From contig NZ_JAVRHR010000001.1 in assembly GCF_031846445.1 (NCBI RefSeq), positions 1,364,001 to 1,428,000 of the forward strand: DNA of 64,000 nt, given 5' to 3'. Shown piece by piece: positions 53,405 through 61,474 of the stretch. The position numbers and the translations under genes were made by a program. The first letter of the stretch is position 1. Each line of letters starts with the position of its first letter. A model generated the notes under the pieces. It was not told the origin of the DNA and made no database searches. It saw nothing but the letters and a program-made list of their open reading frames with translations. Source of the stretch: Croceitalea rosinachiae. GTDB lineage: Bacteria; Bacteroidota; Bacteroidia; Flavobacteriales; Flavobacteriaceae.

Positions 53405-54441
53405 TCTATAGGATTGCTAAAGTTGGTCAAACCTTGATAATTCTCTACGTGCATTAAATCATCCAACTCAAATTCTTCTTGATTTTTAAAAGGTACTACC
53501 CCCTGTTTATCCAAACGCCTTGCCAAATATTCTTGTTCATACTGCCCAGGGGTGGGAATAAAGAATGCCTTTTTTTCCAATTTTGCCAAATCCATTACCG
53601 TAGTATAACCAGAGCGGCAAAGAACTAATTTGCTTGAATTGATAGCATTTTCCAATGCCGAGGATTGCATAAAATTACAAATGGTAATTTTTCCGTTGGG
53701 CAACGCAACTTCTTTCTGCACTTTTTTGTCTTCTATCTTACCTTTTACAAAAAGCACGGTACCGCGATAATTTTGTAGTTCTTTAAGCAGTTTCTCTTCT
53801 AAGATAGTTCGCTGAGGTTCTGGTCCTGATAATAGTACCATTAAATCATTTTTAAACGTGCTACCATTCCTTTCAAACCTGCTTAATGGGCCCAAGTATA
53901 CTATGTTAAGCTTTGATTTTTTCAGGTGCCCTAATTTTCCGGTTAGGTTGGGTTTTTCTTTGACATCTGGCACCCAGCAAGCGCTATATTTCTTTATGAT
54001 TTCTTGGTGCATTTTTGAACTGAACCAAGTCGTATTACCTGAAAGTACGTTCAATTGATGCGTGATAAAAACACAAGGAATTTTTTTGGAATAGACCCCC
54101 AGCCGGTTATCAGATATGATACCATCTAATTTGAGCTCTTTGACAAGCTGCTTGATTTTCTTTTTCTCCTTTGCCATGGCTTTGAGCACCTTTGGAGAAT
54201 CCCATATCATCTTTATTTTAAAGTTTTTCCCATTTTCAGCGTATGTGATTTTATACGAAGGAAGTTTAAAACACTCAATATTGGGAAATTCTTTCTGCAA
54301 TAATGCTAAGGCTACCCCATCAGATGCTATGTAAGGAGTATGGCCATTTTCAAGTAGTGCATTTAGTATGGGGATACATCGTGTTGCATGCCCCAACCCC
54401 CAATTTAATGGAGCCACCAATATTCGTTTTGGCTTGGTCAT
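53329..54441 (-). CDS. Glycosyltransferase, UDP-sugar type (MurG-like fold)
   Basis: A 370-residue glycosyltransferase with the two-domain GT-B fold of MurG/UGT. N-terminal signature VAPLNWGLGHATRCIPILNAL at residues 9-28, C-terminal sugar-nucleotide site at LVLCRSGYTTVMDLA near 275, and FIPTPGQYEQEYLARRL near 297. No membrane helix. Substrate unknown. I use ATG at 54441. Its end overlaps the PhoR-like gene by 76 bp, so either end could be annotated differently; both frames appear genuine. Confidence 0.87.
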   Translation of the reverse strand: MTKPKRILVAPLNWGLGHATRCIPILNALLENGHTPYIASDGVALALLQKEFPNIECFKLPSYKITYAENGKNFKIKMIWDSPKVLKAMAKEKKKIKQLVKELKLDGIISDNRLGVYSKKIPCVFITHQLNVLSGNTTWFSSKMHQEIIKKYSACWVPDVKEKPNLTGKLGHLKKSKLNIVYLGPLSRFERNGSTFKNDLMVLLSGPEPQRTILEEKLLKELQNYRGTVLFVKGKIEDKKVQKEVALPNGKITICNFMQSSALENAINSSKLVLCRSGYTTVMDLAKLEKKAFFIPTPGQYEQEYLARRLDKQGVVPFKNQEEFELDDLMHVENYQGLTNFSNPIDYKVLFEVFSNVKENSEPTSTSLST

Positions 54442-54511
54442 AACTGCAAAGAAACAAAGCTTCAAGACGTTTTTGATTTCCTTAATTTTGTCAAAACATT
54501 AAATTTTTGTT

Positions 54512-55183
54512 TTGGGAAGTAAGAACAAGCTAAAGCGATTTAAAGAAAACGAGACCTTTTCCAACGTTATTCAACCTACTCGAGAAGATGTTTTACGGGG
54601 TTTGGAGCAGAAAGGAAAATGGAATATTTTTTTTGGCAATGAAAACCCAATAGTTTTAGAACTGGGATGTGGAAAAGGAGAATATACGGTAGGCTTGGCA
54701 GAACGGAATCCAAATAAAAATTACATCGGAATTGATATCAAAGGTGCCCGTTTTTGGCGTGGGGCCAAAACTGCGTGGGAAGAAAACTTAACCAATGTTG
54801 CTTTTATCCGCACCCAAATTGAACTTGTTGATGCCTTGTTCGATACCGATGAGATTTCTGAAATTTGGATAACTTTTCCGGACCCTCAGATTAAGTATAA
54901 ACGAACAAAACATCGTATGACCAATCAGGTTTTTCTAGAAAAATATAAGAGTATTTTAAAGCCTTTAGGTTTAGTGCACTTAAAGACGGATAGCGAATTC
55001 ATGCATGGGTATACTTTAGGACTTTTGCATGGTTTGGGCCATGAGGTGGTTTACGCCAATCACGATGTCTATAAAAATGAGGGAAGCCCTGAAGAGGTGC
55101 TAAAAATTCAAACATTCTACGAAAATCAGTATCTTGAAAAAGGAAAACCTATAACCTATATCCAATTTCGGATAATCAACTAA
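54512..55183 (+). CDS. trmB: tRNA (guanine(46)-N7)-methyltransferase
   Basis: A 223-residue TrmB, methylating N7 of G46 in tRNA. SAM site in VLELGCGKGEYTVGLAER near residue 50, with IGIDIKGARFWRGAKT near 74 and the conserved ITFPDPQIKYKRTKHRM near 118. The start appears to be TTG at 54512 (family N-terminus GSKNKLKRFKEN). A LysE-type gene begins immediately after the stop. Confidence 0.95.
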   Translation: MGSKNKLKRFKENETFSNVIQPTREDVLRGLEQKGKWNIFFGNENPIVLELGCGKGEYTVGLAERNPNKNYIGIDIKGARFWRGAKTAWEENLTNVAFIRTQIELVDALFDTDEISEIWITFPDPQIKYKRTKHRMTNQVFLEKYKSILKPLGLVHLKTDSEFMHGYTLGLLHGLGHEVVYANHDVYKNEGSPEEVLKIQTFYENQYLEKGKPITYIQFRIIN

Positions 55184-55813
55184 ATGACTCAACTGCTAAC
55201 ACTTTTCATAGCGACTTTCTCTGCTGCATTTTTGGCTTCTGCCCCTCCGGGGCTTTTAAATGTCAATGCGGCTAAAACTAGCGTAGAAAAAGGCAAGGGC
55301 AATGGCGTCATGTTTGGACTAGGTGTTGCTGTAATGGTGATGATGCAGACGTATCTGGCTGTGCGCATAGCGAAGTACTTAAGCAGAAATCCTGATGTTA
55401 TCGGGATGCTTTTAAAAACAGCATTATTCGTATTTGCTTTACTCGCTGTGTTTTTCTTTTTTAAAGCTAGAAAAGAAAACGTTAAACCATTGCATCAAGA
55501 AGAGGGAAAAAAAAGGGGCAGTTTTACAAAAGGGATGTTTTTGGCAGCCTTAAATCTTCTCACCGTACCTTACTATAGCGGCCTTAATACCGTATTTCAC
55601 TCACAGGGTTTCATGCGGTATACTGTTTTAGATGAGGTATTATTTATTTTGGCTGCTGGATTGGGTACTTTTTTGGTCATGTATCTGTACGTTTTTTATT
55701 TTAATAAAATGGAGCATAAAACCAATCGTTTTTCGAAAAATTCGAATTATATTTTAAGTGGATTAATGGTAGTTTTATTTATGATAACCCTAGTTCGCGT
55801 GTATTCTAATTGA
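55184..55813 (+). CDS. LysE-family amino-acid exporter
   Basis: A 209-residue, about six-helix protein resembling LysE/RhtB exporters, though divergent: the start is SAAFLASAPPGLLNVNAAKTS near 13 (LysE family has PGP near here) and it has a charged loop (RKENVKPLHQEEGKKRG, about 105-121). It starts 1 bp past the trmB stop and its TGA overlaps the ATG of the next gene, so trmB-lysE-atl is one coupled unit. Confidence 0.82.
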   Translation: MTQLLTLFIATFSAAFLASAPPGLLNVNAAKTSVEKGKGNGVMFGLGVAVMVMMQTYLAVRIAKYLSRNPDVIGMLLKTALFVFALLAVFFFFKARKENVKPLHQEEGKKRGSFTKGMFLAALNLLTVPYYSGLNTVFHSQGFMRYTVLDEVLFILAAGLGTFLVMYLYVFYFNKMEHKTNRFSKNSNYILSGLMVVLFMITLVRVYSN

Positions 55814-56148
55814 TGGGAGAAAAAAACTTTTTTGATAAGGTATATGAAGTTGCCCAACAGATTCCATATGGACGTGTTACTTCATATGGGGCTATTGCAA
55901 AGTATCTGGGCGCAGCACGAAGCGCGCGTATGGTGGGTTGGGCAATGAACAATTCATTGGCCAAAGATGTTCCCGCGCATCGTGTGGTAAATAGAGTAGG
56001 ACTTTTAACGGGCAAGCAACATTTTGATGGCACCAATCTAATGCAACAATTGTTAGAAAATGAAGGTATTAAAGTAGTTGACAATCAAATTATGGACTTT
56101 CAAAAGCATTTTTGGGATCCAGGCAAAGAATTACCATCTTATTACTAG
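55813..56148 (+). CDS. Alkyltransferase-like protein (MGMT family, no active Cys)
   Basis: A 111-residue member of the O6-alkylguanine-DNA alkyltransferase C-terminal family. The recognised core is IPYGRVTSYGAIAKYLG near 18 and a helix-turn-helix MVGWAMNNSL near 40. The active-site PCHRV is replaced by PAHRV (DVPAHRVVNRVG near 54), so it cannot transfer alkyl groups. Such alkyltransferase-like proteins bind alkylated DNA and signal nucleotide excision repair. ATG at 55813 overlaps the LysE stop. Confidence 0.9.
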   Translation: MGEKNFFDKVYEVAQQIPYGRVTSYGAIAKYLGAARSARMVGWAMNNSLAKDVPAHRVVNRVGLLTGKQHFDGTNLMQQLLENEGIKVVDNQIMDFQKHFWDPGKELPSYY

Positions 56149-56215
56149 ATAGACACGGGTTATCTTGCCATTTTCATTTTCAATCTATCATCCTTACAAT
56201 CTAAGTGCTACGCCG

Positions 56216-56223
56216 TATCTTTG
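56216..56223 (+). promoter_or_regulatory. Candidate -7 box ahead of the Mrp gene
   Basis: TATCTTTG, matching TAnnTTTG. It lies upstream of the repeat at 56229-56312, so the repeat would be in the 5' leader of the mrp transcript. No -33 TTG is evident. Confidence 0.3.
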
Positions 56224-56228
56224 TAATT

Positions 56229-56312
56229 TAGAATCAGTTTAAACGACTGTGCTCCGACAGCACTTCGATAAGCCTGTCTTGAGCGAAGGCGAAAGGCTCA
56301 GTTTGACAGCTC
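56229..56312. repeat. Short interspersed repeat with internal hairpin
   Basis: The stretch has GCACTTCGATAAGCCTGTC, then GAGCGAAGGCGAAAGGCTCAG. CTTCG pairs with CGAAG, and AGCCT pairs with AGGCT. The GCACTTC...AGGCTCAG words also occur in reverse orientation within the repeat at 46191-46394 (GAGCCTGTAGAAGTGC near 46311-46326). It is likely part of the same repeat family. It occupies the leader upstream of the Mrp gene. Confidence 0.5.
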
Positions 56313-56337
56313 CTCATAAACAATGCAAATTTGATTG

Positions 56338-57477
56338 ATGAAGTTAGATAAAAAAGAAATTTTAAAAGCACTTGAACATATTACCGTTCCTGGTGAAGGG
56401 CAGAATATGGTCGAAAGTGGTGCTGTTACCAACATACAGGTTTTTGGTGATGAGGTTGAAGTAGACATTACCATTAAAAACCCAAGCCTTCAAGCACGCA
56501 AGAAAACAGAGGTAGAAATCTTAAAGATCATCCACGAAAAAGTGTATGCTAAGGCAAAAATTAAGGTCAATCTTAAGGTCGAGGCTTCTTCAAAACCTAA
56601 AGTGAACGAAATCAAAGGAAAACCAATTCCTGGAATTCAAAATATTATTGCCGTCGCTTCAGGTAAAGGTGGTGTAGGCAAGTCAACGGTGACTGCGAAT
56701 TTAGCGGTAACCTTGGCCAAAATGGGGTTTAAAGTGGGCTTACTTGACACAGATATTTATGGTCCTTCAATGCCCATTATGTTTGATGTGGCACTTGAAA
56801 AGCCTTTGTCAATAAATGTTGATGGTAAGAATAAAATGAAGCCTGTTGAGAATTATGGTGTCAAGTTATTGTCTATTGGGTTTTTTACACAACCCAATCA
56901 GGCGGTAATATGGCGTGGCCCAATGGCTTCGAAAGCTTTGAATCAAATGATTTTTGATGCGCATTGGGATGAATTGGACTTCTTGCTATTGGACTTACCT
57001 CCTGGTACTGGAGATATTCATTTAAGTATCATGCAATCATTACCTGTTACGGGTGCTGTAGTTGTTAGTACGCCTCAAGAGATTGCATTGGCAGATGCCA
57101 GAAAAGGAGTAGCGATGTTTCAACAAGAGGCCATCAATGTCCCTGTGTTGGGGATTGTTGAAAATATGGCCTATTTCACTCCCGCTGAATTACCTGACAA
57201 CAAATATCATATCTTTGGTAAAGATGGGGCAAAGCATTTGGCAGAAGATTTAAAAGTTCCCTTTTTAGGCGAGATTCCATTAGTGCAAAGCATTAGAGAA
57301 GCAGGTGATGTTGGCAGACCAGCTGCATTGCAAACGGCGACACCAACGGAAGAGGCTTTTGAAGAATTGACCAAAAATGTGGTACAAGAATTGGTCAACA
57401 GAAATACCGCGCTGCCCCCAACAGAAGCAATAAAAATTACAACAATGGCAGGTTGTTCTGCAGTTAAAAATAAATAG
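56338..57477 (+). CDS. Mrp/NBP35-family Fe-S cluster carrier ATPase
   Basis: A 379-residue ApbC/Mrp protein. An N-terminal MIP18-like (DUF59) domain at about 1-90 precedes a P-loop ATPase from about 100. Walker A is deviant (SGKGGVGKST near 113), as in MinD/Mrp, followed by LLDTDIYGPSMPIM near 141 and PPGTGDIHLS near 225. The C-terminus has a short Cys (GCSAVKNK). It transfers Fe-S clusters. A NifU-like gene follows 2 bp later, and ferredoxin reductase and ferredoxin lie beyond. Confidence 0.93.
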   Translation: MKLDKKEILKALEHITVPGEGQNMVESGAVTNIQVFGDEVEVDITIKNPSLQARKKTEVEILKIIHEKVYAKAKIKVNLKVEASSKPKVNEIKGKPIPGIQNIIAVASGKGGVGKSTVTANLAVTLAKMGFKVGLLDTDIYGPSMPIMFDVALEKPLSINVDGKNKMKPVENYGVKLLSIGFFTQPNQAVIWRGPMASKALNQMIFDAHWDELDFLLLDLPPGTGDIHLSIMQSLPVTGAVVVSTPQEIALADARKGVAMFQQEAINVPVLGIVENMAYFTPAELPDNKYHIFGKDGAKHLAEDLKVPFLGEIPLVQSIREAGDVGRPAALQTATPTEEAFEELTKNVVQELVNRNTALPPTEAIKITTMAGCSAVKNK

Positions 57478-57479
57478 TC

Positions 57480-57719
57480 ATGACATCAGAAGAAGTTAGA
57501 GATAATGTAGAAAAAGCATTAGAAGAAATCAGACCCTTCCTTCAAAGTGATGGAGGCGATATTTCATTGATCTCCATTGATAATGATACCTCGGTAAAAG
57601 TTAAACTAGAAGGAAATTGTATTGGTTGCAGTGTAAACCAAATGACTTTGAAAAGTGGGGTTGAAATGACTATCAAAAAATATGTTCCTCAAATAGAAGA
57701 GGTAGTAAACCTAAGCTAG
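57480..57719 (+). CDS. NifU C-terminal domain Fe-S scaffold
   Basis: A 79-residue NifU-type protein consisting only of the C-terminal NfuA-like domain, with the CxxC cluster-binding motif in NCIGCSVNQMTLKSG near residues 43-57. It assembles or hands on Fe-S clusters with the Mrp ATPase encoded 2 bp upstream. Length matches stand-alone Nfu proteins. Confidence 0.93.
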   Translation: MTSEEVRDNVEKALEEIRPFLQSDGGDISLISIDNDTSVKVKLEGNCIGCSVNQMTLKSGVEMTIKKYVPQIEEVVNLS

Positions 57720-57784
57720 CCTGATAAAAATCATAATTTTTCTCTCCCTGTAAAACTTAGCTTTGCGTATTTGAATCCTTTTTC

Positions 57785-58843
57785 ATGATTAAGACCGATA
57801 TTTTGATAATTGGAGCAGGCCCAACTGGGCTTTTTGCTGTTTTCGAAGCAGGGCTTCTAAAACTAAAATGTCATTTGATAGATGCGCTTCCACAAGCTGG
57901 TGGGCAATGCTCAGAAATTTATCCGAAGAAACCTATTTATGATATTCCAGGTTTTCCTGAGGTATTAGCAGGGGAATTAGTGAACAATTTAATGGAACAG
58001 ATCAAGCCTTTTCAACCAGGCTTTACGCTAGGTGAGCGGGCAGATTCCATTGAAAAACTAGAAGATGGTTCTTTTATTGTAACTACAAATAAAGGCACCG
58101 AACATCATGCACCTATTGTAGCCATTGCAGGCGGATTGGGCAGTTTTGAACCCCGTAAACCGCAATTGGAAAATCTTTCCAAATTTGAAGATAATGGTGT
58201 TGCCTATATGATTAAGGATCCTGAAGTATACCGAAATAAAAAAGTGTTGATTGCAGGCGGTGGAGATTCCGCTTTAGATTGGTCGATTTTTCTAGCCGAT
58301 GTAGCTTCTGAAGTAACTTTAGTACACCGTCGAAATGAATTTAGAGGGGCATTGGATTCGGTTGAAAAGGTTCAAGAATTGAAAAACTTGGGTAAAATCA
58401 ATTTGATTACTCCGGCAGAAATTATTGAACTTAAGGGTGAAGAGCGTTTATCATCCGTTGTTGTTCAAAAAACAGATTCAAAAGAAACTGTTCAGGTCGA
58501 TGTAGATAATTTCATACCATTGTTTGGGTTATCACCAAAATTGGGGCCTATTGCTGATTGGGGATTGGAAATTGAAAAGAATGCGATTAAAGTGGATAAT
58601 GCCTTAGATTATCAAACCAATATTCCTGGGGTATATGCAATAGGTGATGTAAATACCTATCCTGGTAAATTGAAATTGATTCTTTGTGGTTTTCATGAGG
58701 CTACGTTAATGTGCCAAAGTGCCTATCAAAGAATTTTTCCTGATAAAAAATATGTGATGAAGTATACCACTGTTGGTGGAGTTGAAGGTTTTGACGGAAG
58801 TAAAAAAGAAGCACCTAAGGCAGTTGTAAAGTCTATTGACTAG
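57785..58843 (+). CDS. Ferredoxin--NADP reductase, thioredoxin-reductase-like type
   Basis: A 352-residue FAD/NAD(P) oxidoreductase like the type 2 ferredoxin-NADP reductases (YumC/TrxR-like). The FAD motif ILIIGAGPTGLFAVFEAG is at residues 6-22, NAD(P) motif VLIAGGGDSALDWSIFLADV near 153 and the second FAD site GVYAIGDVNTYPGK near 282. There is no CxxC redox pair, unlike thioredoxin reductase. A ferredoxin gene follows, separated by a four-helix-bundle gene. A TAGCTTTG -7-like box lies at 57758-57765. Confidence 0.92.
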   Translation: MIKTDILIIGAGPTGLFAVFEAGLLKLKCHLIDALPQAGGQCSEIYPKKPIYDIPGFPEVLAGELVNNLMEQIKPFQPGFTLGERADSIEKLEDGSFIVTTNKGTEHHAPIVAIAGGLGSFEPRKPQLENLSKFEDNGVAYMIKDPEVYRNKKVLIAGGGDSALDWSIFLADVASEVTLVHRRNEFRGALDSVEKVQELKNLGKINLITPAEIIELKGEERLSSVVVQKTDSKETVQVDVDNFIPLFGLSPKLGPIADWGLEIEKNAIKVDNALDYQTNIPGVYAIGDVNTYPGKLKLILCGFHEATLMCQSAYQRIFPDKKYVMKYTTVGGVEGFDGSKKEAPKAVVKSID

Positions 58844-58871
58844 TTGAAAAGTGAGTTAGTTGAAAAGTGAG
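58841..58871 (+). repeat. Tandem 16 bp repeat ahead of the four-helix-bundle gene
   Basis: TAGTTGAAAAGTGAG occurs at 58841-58855 and again at 58857-58871, with one spacer base. The first copy begins at the stop codon of the reductase. AGTGAGTTAGTT (58850-58861) is inverted and matched at 11 of 12 positions by AACTAGCTCACT (59230-59241) on the other side of the gene. Confidence 0.7.
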
Positions 58872-58881
58872 ATAGAAAAAT

Positions 58882-59229
58882 ATGACTGTGCAACGTTTTG
58901 AAGATTTAAAAGTTTGGCAAAAATCACAAGATTTGGCTGTTTCAATATACAATCACTTTTCTAACAGTAAGGATTATGGATTTAGAGACCAAATCACTAG
59001 AGCTTCTGTTTCTATATCCAATAACATTGCTGAGGGTTTTGAACGTAAGACCAATCTAGATTTCAAAAGATTTCTTTATTTTTCTCTTGCTTCCAACAGT
59101 GAGGTTAGGTCGATGCTTTATTTGTCAGAAAGATTAAATTACCTTAATAAGCAAGATTCGTCTAGACTGATAAATGAAACCAATGAAGTTTCAAAAATGC
59201 TTTACGCTTTTATTAAGTCGATGAAGTAA
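58882..59229 (+). CDS. Four-helix-bundle protein (S23/IVP family)
   Basis: A 115-residue protein of the four-helix-bundle family related to the 23S rRNA intervening-sequence proteins and to Avd of diversity-generating retroelements. The typical start is FEDLKVWQKSQDLAVSIYNH (residues 5-24), then DQITRASVSISNNIAEGFER near 42 and RFLYFSLASNSEVRSML near 68. Function of free-standing members is unknown; they may bind nucleic acid. It splits a reductase from its ferredoxin and carries flanking tandem and inverted repeats, suggesting a mobile cassette. Confidence 0.9.
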   Translation: MTVQRFEDLKVWQKSQDLAVSIYNHFSNSKDYGFRDQITRASVSISNNIAEGFERKTNLDFKRFLYFSLASNSEVRSMLYLSERLNYLNKQDSSRLINETNEVSKMLYAFIKSMK

Positions 59230-59268
59230 AACTAGCTCACTAAAACACTAAATACTAATTAACTAAAG
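59230..59268 (+). repeat. CACTAAA-type repeat region after the four-helix-bundle gene
   Basis: AACTAGCTCACT followed by CACTAAAA, CACTAAAT and ACTAATTA, ACTAAAG units of 7-8 bp. The first 12 bases are an inverted copy of the sequence at 58850-58861. Confidence 0.6.
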
Positions 59269-59272
59269 GACT

Positions 59273-59605
59273 ATGTCCGATATAAAAATTAAGATTACAG
59301 ATAGAGATGGAGTATTACACGAGATTGATGCCCCAACTGATATGAATATGAACTTGATGGAAGTGGTTCGGTCGTATGAACTTGCTCCCGAAGGAACTAT
59401 AGGCATTTGTGGTGGTATGGCCATGTGCGCTTCTTGTCAGTGCTACGTAAATTCTGGGCATGACCTTCCAGAAAAATCGGATGATGAGGAGGCCATGCTT
59501 TCTGAAGCCTTTAATGTTGAAGACAATTCTCGACTAGGTTGTCAAATTCATATGACTGAAGCTTTAGACGGGCTAGAGGTGGAATTGGCCCCTGAAGAAA
59601 TCTAA
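59273..59605 (+). CDS. 2Fe-2S ferredoxin
   Basis: A 110-residue [2Fe-2S] ferredoxin of the adrenodoxin/Isc type. The cluster cysteines appear in CGGMAMCASCQCYV near residues 46-59 (CxxxxxCxxC pattern) and C87 region (LGCQIHM near 94). It probably accepts electrons from the reductase encoded just upstream. Its end overlaps the convergent ABC transporter by 4 bp. Confidence 0.94.
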   Translation: MSDIKIKITDRDGVLHEIDAPTDMNMNLMEVVRSYELAPEGTIGICGGMAMCASCQCYVNSGHDLPEKSDDEEAMLSEAFNVEDNSRLGCQIHMTEALDGLEVELAPEEI

Positions 59606-61341
59606 ATCCTTGCCTGATAGGTAAACAAATTATAGTATCGACCCTCTATAGCAATAAGTTCATCATGAGTACCTTGCTCGGCGATTCTACCATTTTCAAT
59701 AACTAAAATTTGATTGGCTTTTCGGATAGTGCTTAATCTATGTGCAATCACAAAAGTGGTTCTACCTTTGGTAAGTTCTGCTAAACTTTTTTGAATCAAG
59801 GCTTCACTTTCCGTATCTAAGTTAGAGGTTGCTTCATCTAAAATCAATATTCGTGGGTTTGCCAAAACCGCTCTTGCGATGGCAATACGTTGCCGTTGCC
59901 CACCAGAAAGTTTTACACCTCGCTCTCCAATCAGAGTATCCAATCCATCATCAAATCGGTCTGTAAACTCATCTACATAAGCTGCTTTCACTGCGGCCTT
60001 TAATTCTTCTTCAGTGGCATTAGGTCTTGGAAAAAGAATATTTTCTTTTATTGTTCCCTCAAAAAGAAAGTCATCTTGCAAGACAACGCCCAAATATTTT
60101 CTAAAACTGGTCAAATCCGCTTTTGCCAAATCATTTCCATCGATAGTAATTTGCCCAGAATCTGGATTAAGAAAAGTAGCGGCTAAACCTGCAATGGTCG
60201 ATTTTCCCGAACCCGAACTTCCTACAAGCGCAATAACATCACCAGATTTTGCCTCAAAACTGATATTATGCAGTACTTCTTTATCTTCTTCATAGGCAAA
60301 AGAGACATTTTTGAAAAGCATATCGCCTTTTAAACTCGATATTTGTATGGTGCGATTTTTTTCGTCTGCTTCAGTCACTTCGTTCATCAATTCTTCAGTG
60401 CGATCCAAACCAGCCAGGGCTTCTGTCAATTGACTACCTATATTGCTCATTTGAACAATAGGCGCTACCATTAATGCCAATAGAAAAGTAAACTCAAAAT
60501 ATTCTCCGGTAGTGAGCTCACCTTGCATCATTTTGTAGCCGCCAAATCCCATCATAATTCCCGTTGTGGCCAAGCCTAAAAGAAAGGTTGATGAACTCGT
60601 CATTACTGCGGTAGCAGTTAAACTCTTTTTTACATTTTGGTACAGCCTATCTACGCCGCTTTCAAAAACTTTAGCCTCTTGTTCCTCAGCATTAAAACCT
60701 TTAATCACTCGTATGCCGCCTAAAGTTTCTGTGAGTCGGCCTTTGACCTCAGCATTTATTTTTCCACGATCTCTAAATACGGGGCGTATGATTTTAAAGG
60801 CTTTTAATGCGATTACAGCAAATAAAATCAAGGGAATAAATGTCAACAAGGTCATTCCAGGGCTAATTCGAAGCAATAAAATAAGAGAAACTACAGCTGT
60901 AATTGTCCCTCCGACCAATTGTACCAATCCTGTTCCGATAAGGTTTCTTACCCCTTCAACATCACTCATAATTCTAGAAACCAAAGCACCAGACTTTGTA
61001 TTATCGAAAAAACGGATGGGCAAAGCAAGTACCTGTTTTTGAACTTGAGCCCGAAGTTCAGAAATCATGAATTGTGCTTGAATACTAAGAACTTTTGTCA
61101 AAAGAAATGACATTATCGCTTGAACCAAGAAAGAGAAAATAACAATGGCAACAAGAATTTTTAAAAAATCGTAGTTTTTATTTGGTACGATATCATCTAA
61201 AAAGTATCGTAATGATATCGGTGCGACAAAACTGGCTGCTTTACTTATAACAATTAATAAAAGACCAATAAAGACCAAATTTCTTCTTGGCCAAATGATG
61301 GTTTTGAAAGCTTTTAAAATGCTTACTTTTTTATCTGCCAT
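59602..61341 (-). CDS. ABC exporter, MsbA/multidrug type
   Basis: A 579-residue half-transporter: six membrane helices at about 18-300, then a nucleotide-binding domain from about 345. Motifs are complete: Walker A GSSGSGKST near 380, signature LSGGQRQRIAIARA near 480 and Walker B ILILDEATSNLD near 505, with the H-loop in VIAHRLSTI near 537. This contrasts with the degenerate exporter at 15462. Substrate unknown (lipids or drugs). ATG at 61341. Divergent from the acylase gene. Confidence 0.93.
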   Translation of the reverse strand: MADKKVSILKAFKTIIWPRRNLVFIGLLLIVISKAASFVAPISLRYFLDDIVPNKNYDFLKILVAIVIFSFLVQAIMSFLLTKVLSIQAQFMISELRAQVQKQVLALPIRFFDNTKSGALVSRIMSDVEGVRNLIGTGLVQLVGGTITAVVSLILLLRISPGMTLLTFIPLILFAVIALKAFKIIRPVFRDRGKINAEVKGRLTETLGGIRVIKGFNAEEQEAKVFESGVDRLYQNVKKSLTATAVMTSSSTFLLGLATTGIMMGFGGYKMMQGELTTGEYFEFTFLLALMVAPIVQMSNIGSQLTEALAGLDRTEELMNEVTEADEKNRTIQISSLKGDMLFKNVSFAYEEDKEVLHNISFEAKSGDVIALVGSSGSGKSTIAGLAATFLNPDSGQITIDGNDLAKADLTSFRKYLGVVLQDDFLFEGTIKENILFPRPNATEEELKAAVKAAYVDEFTDRFDDGLDTLIGERGVKLSGGQRQRIAIARAVLANPRILILDEATSNLDTESEALIQKSLAELTKGRTTFVIAHRLSTIRKANQILVIENGRIAEQGTHDELIAIEGRYYNLFTYQARI

Positions 61342-61474
61342 GAGTATTTGTTTTTGTCCGGACAACAGAGTAATTTTAGTTTGCAAGGTACTTCAAATTG
61401 AATAAGTATTGTATAATCAAACTTTGGATTGTAGTACTTACCTTTAAGTCGACGAATTCTTTTATTTAATCATC

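Noticed and set aside
58882..59229. 23S rRNA intervening sequence
   Set aside because: The protein is of that family, but there is no rRNA around it; it stands as a free gene between protein genes.
60566..61042. 158-residue plus-strand open frame
   Set aside because: It lies fully inside the ABC exporter gene on the opposite strand; the exporter is conserved.
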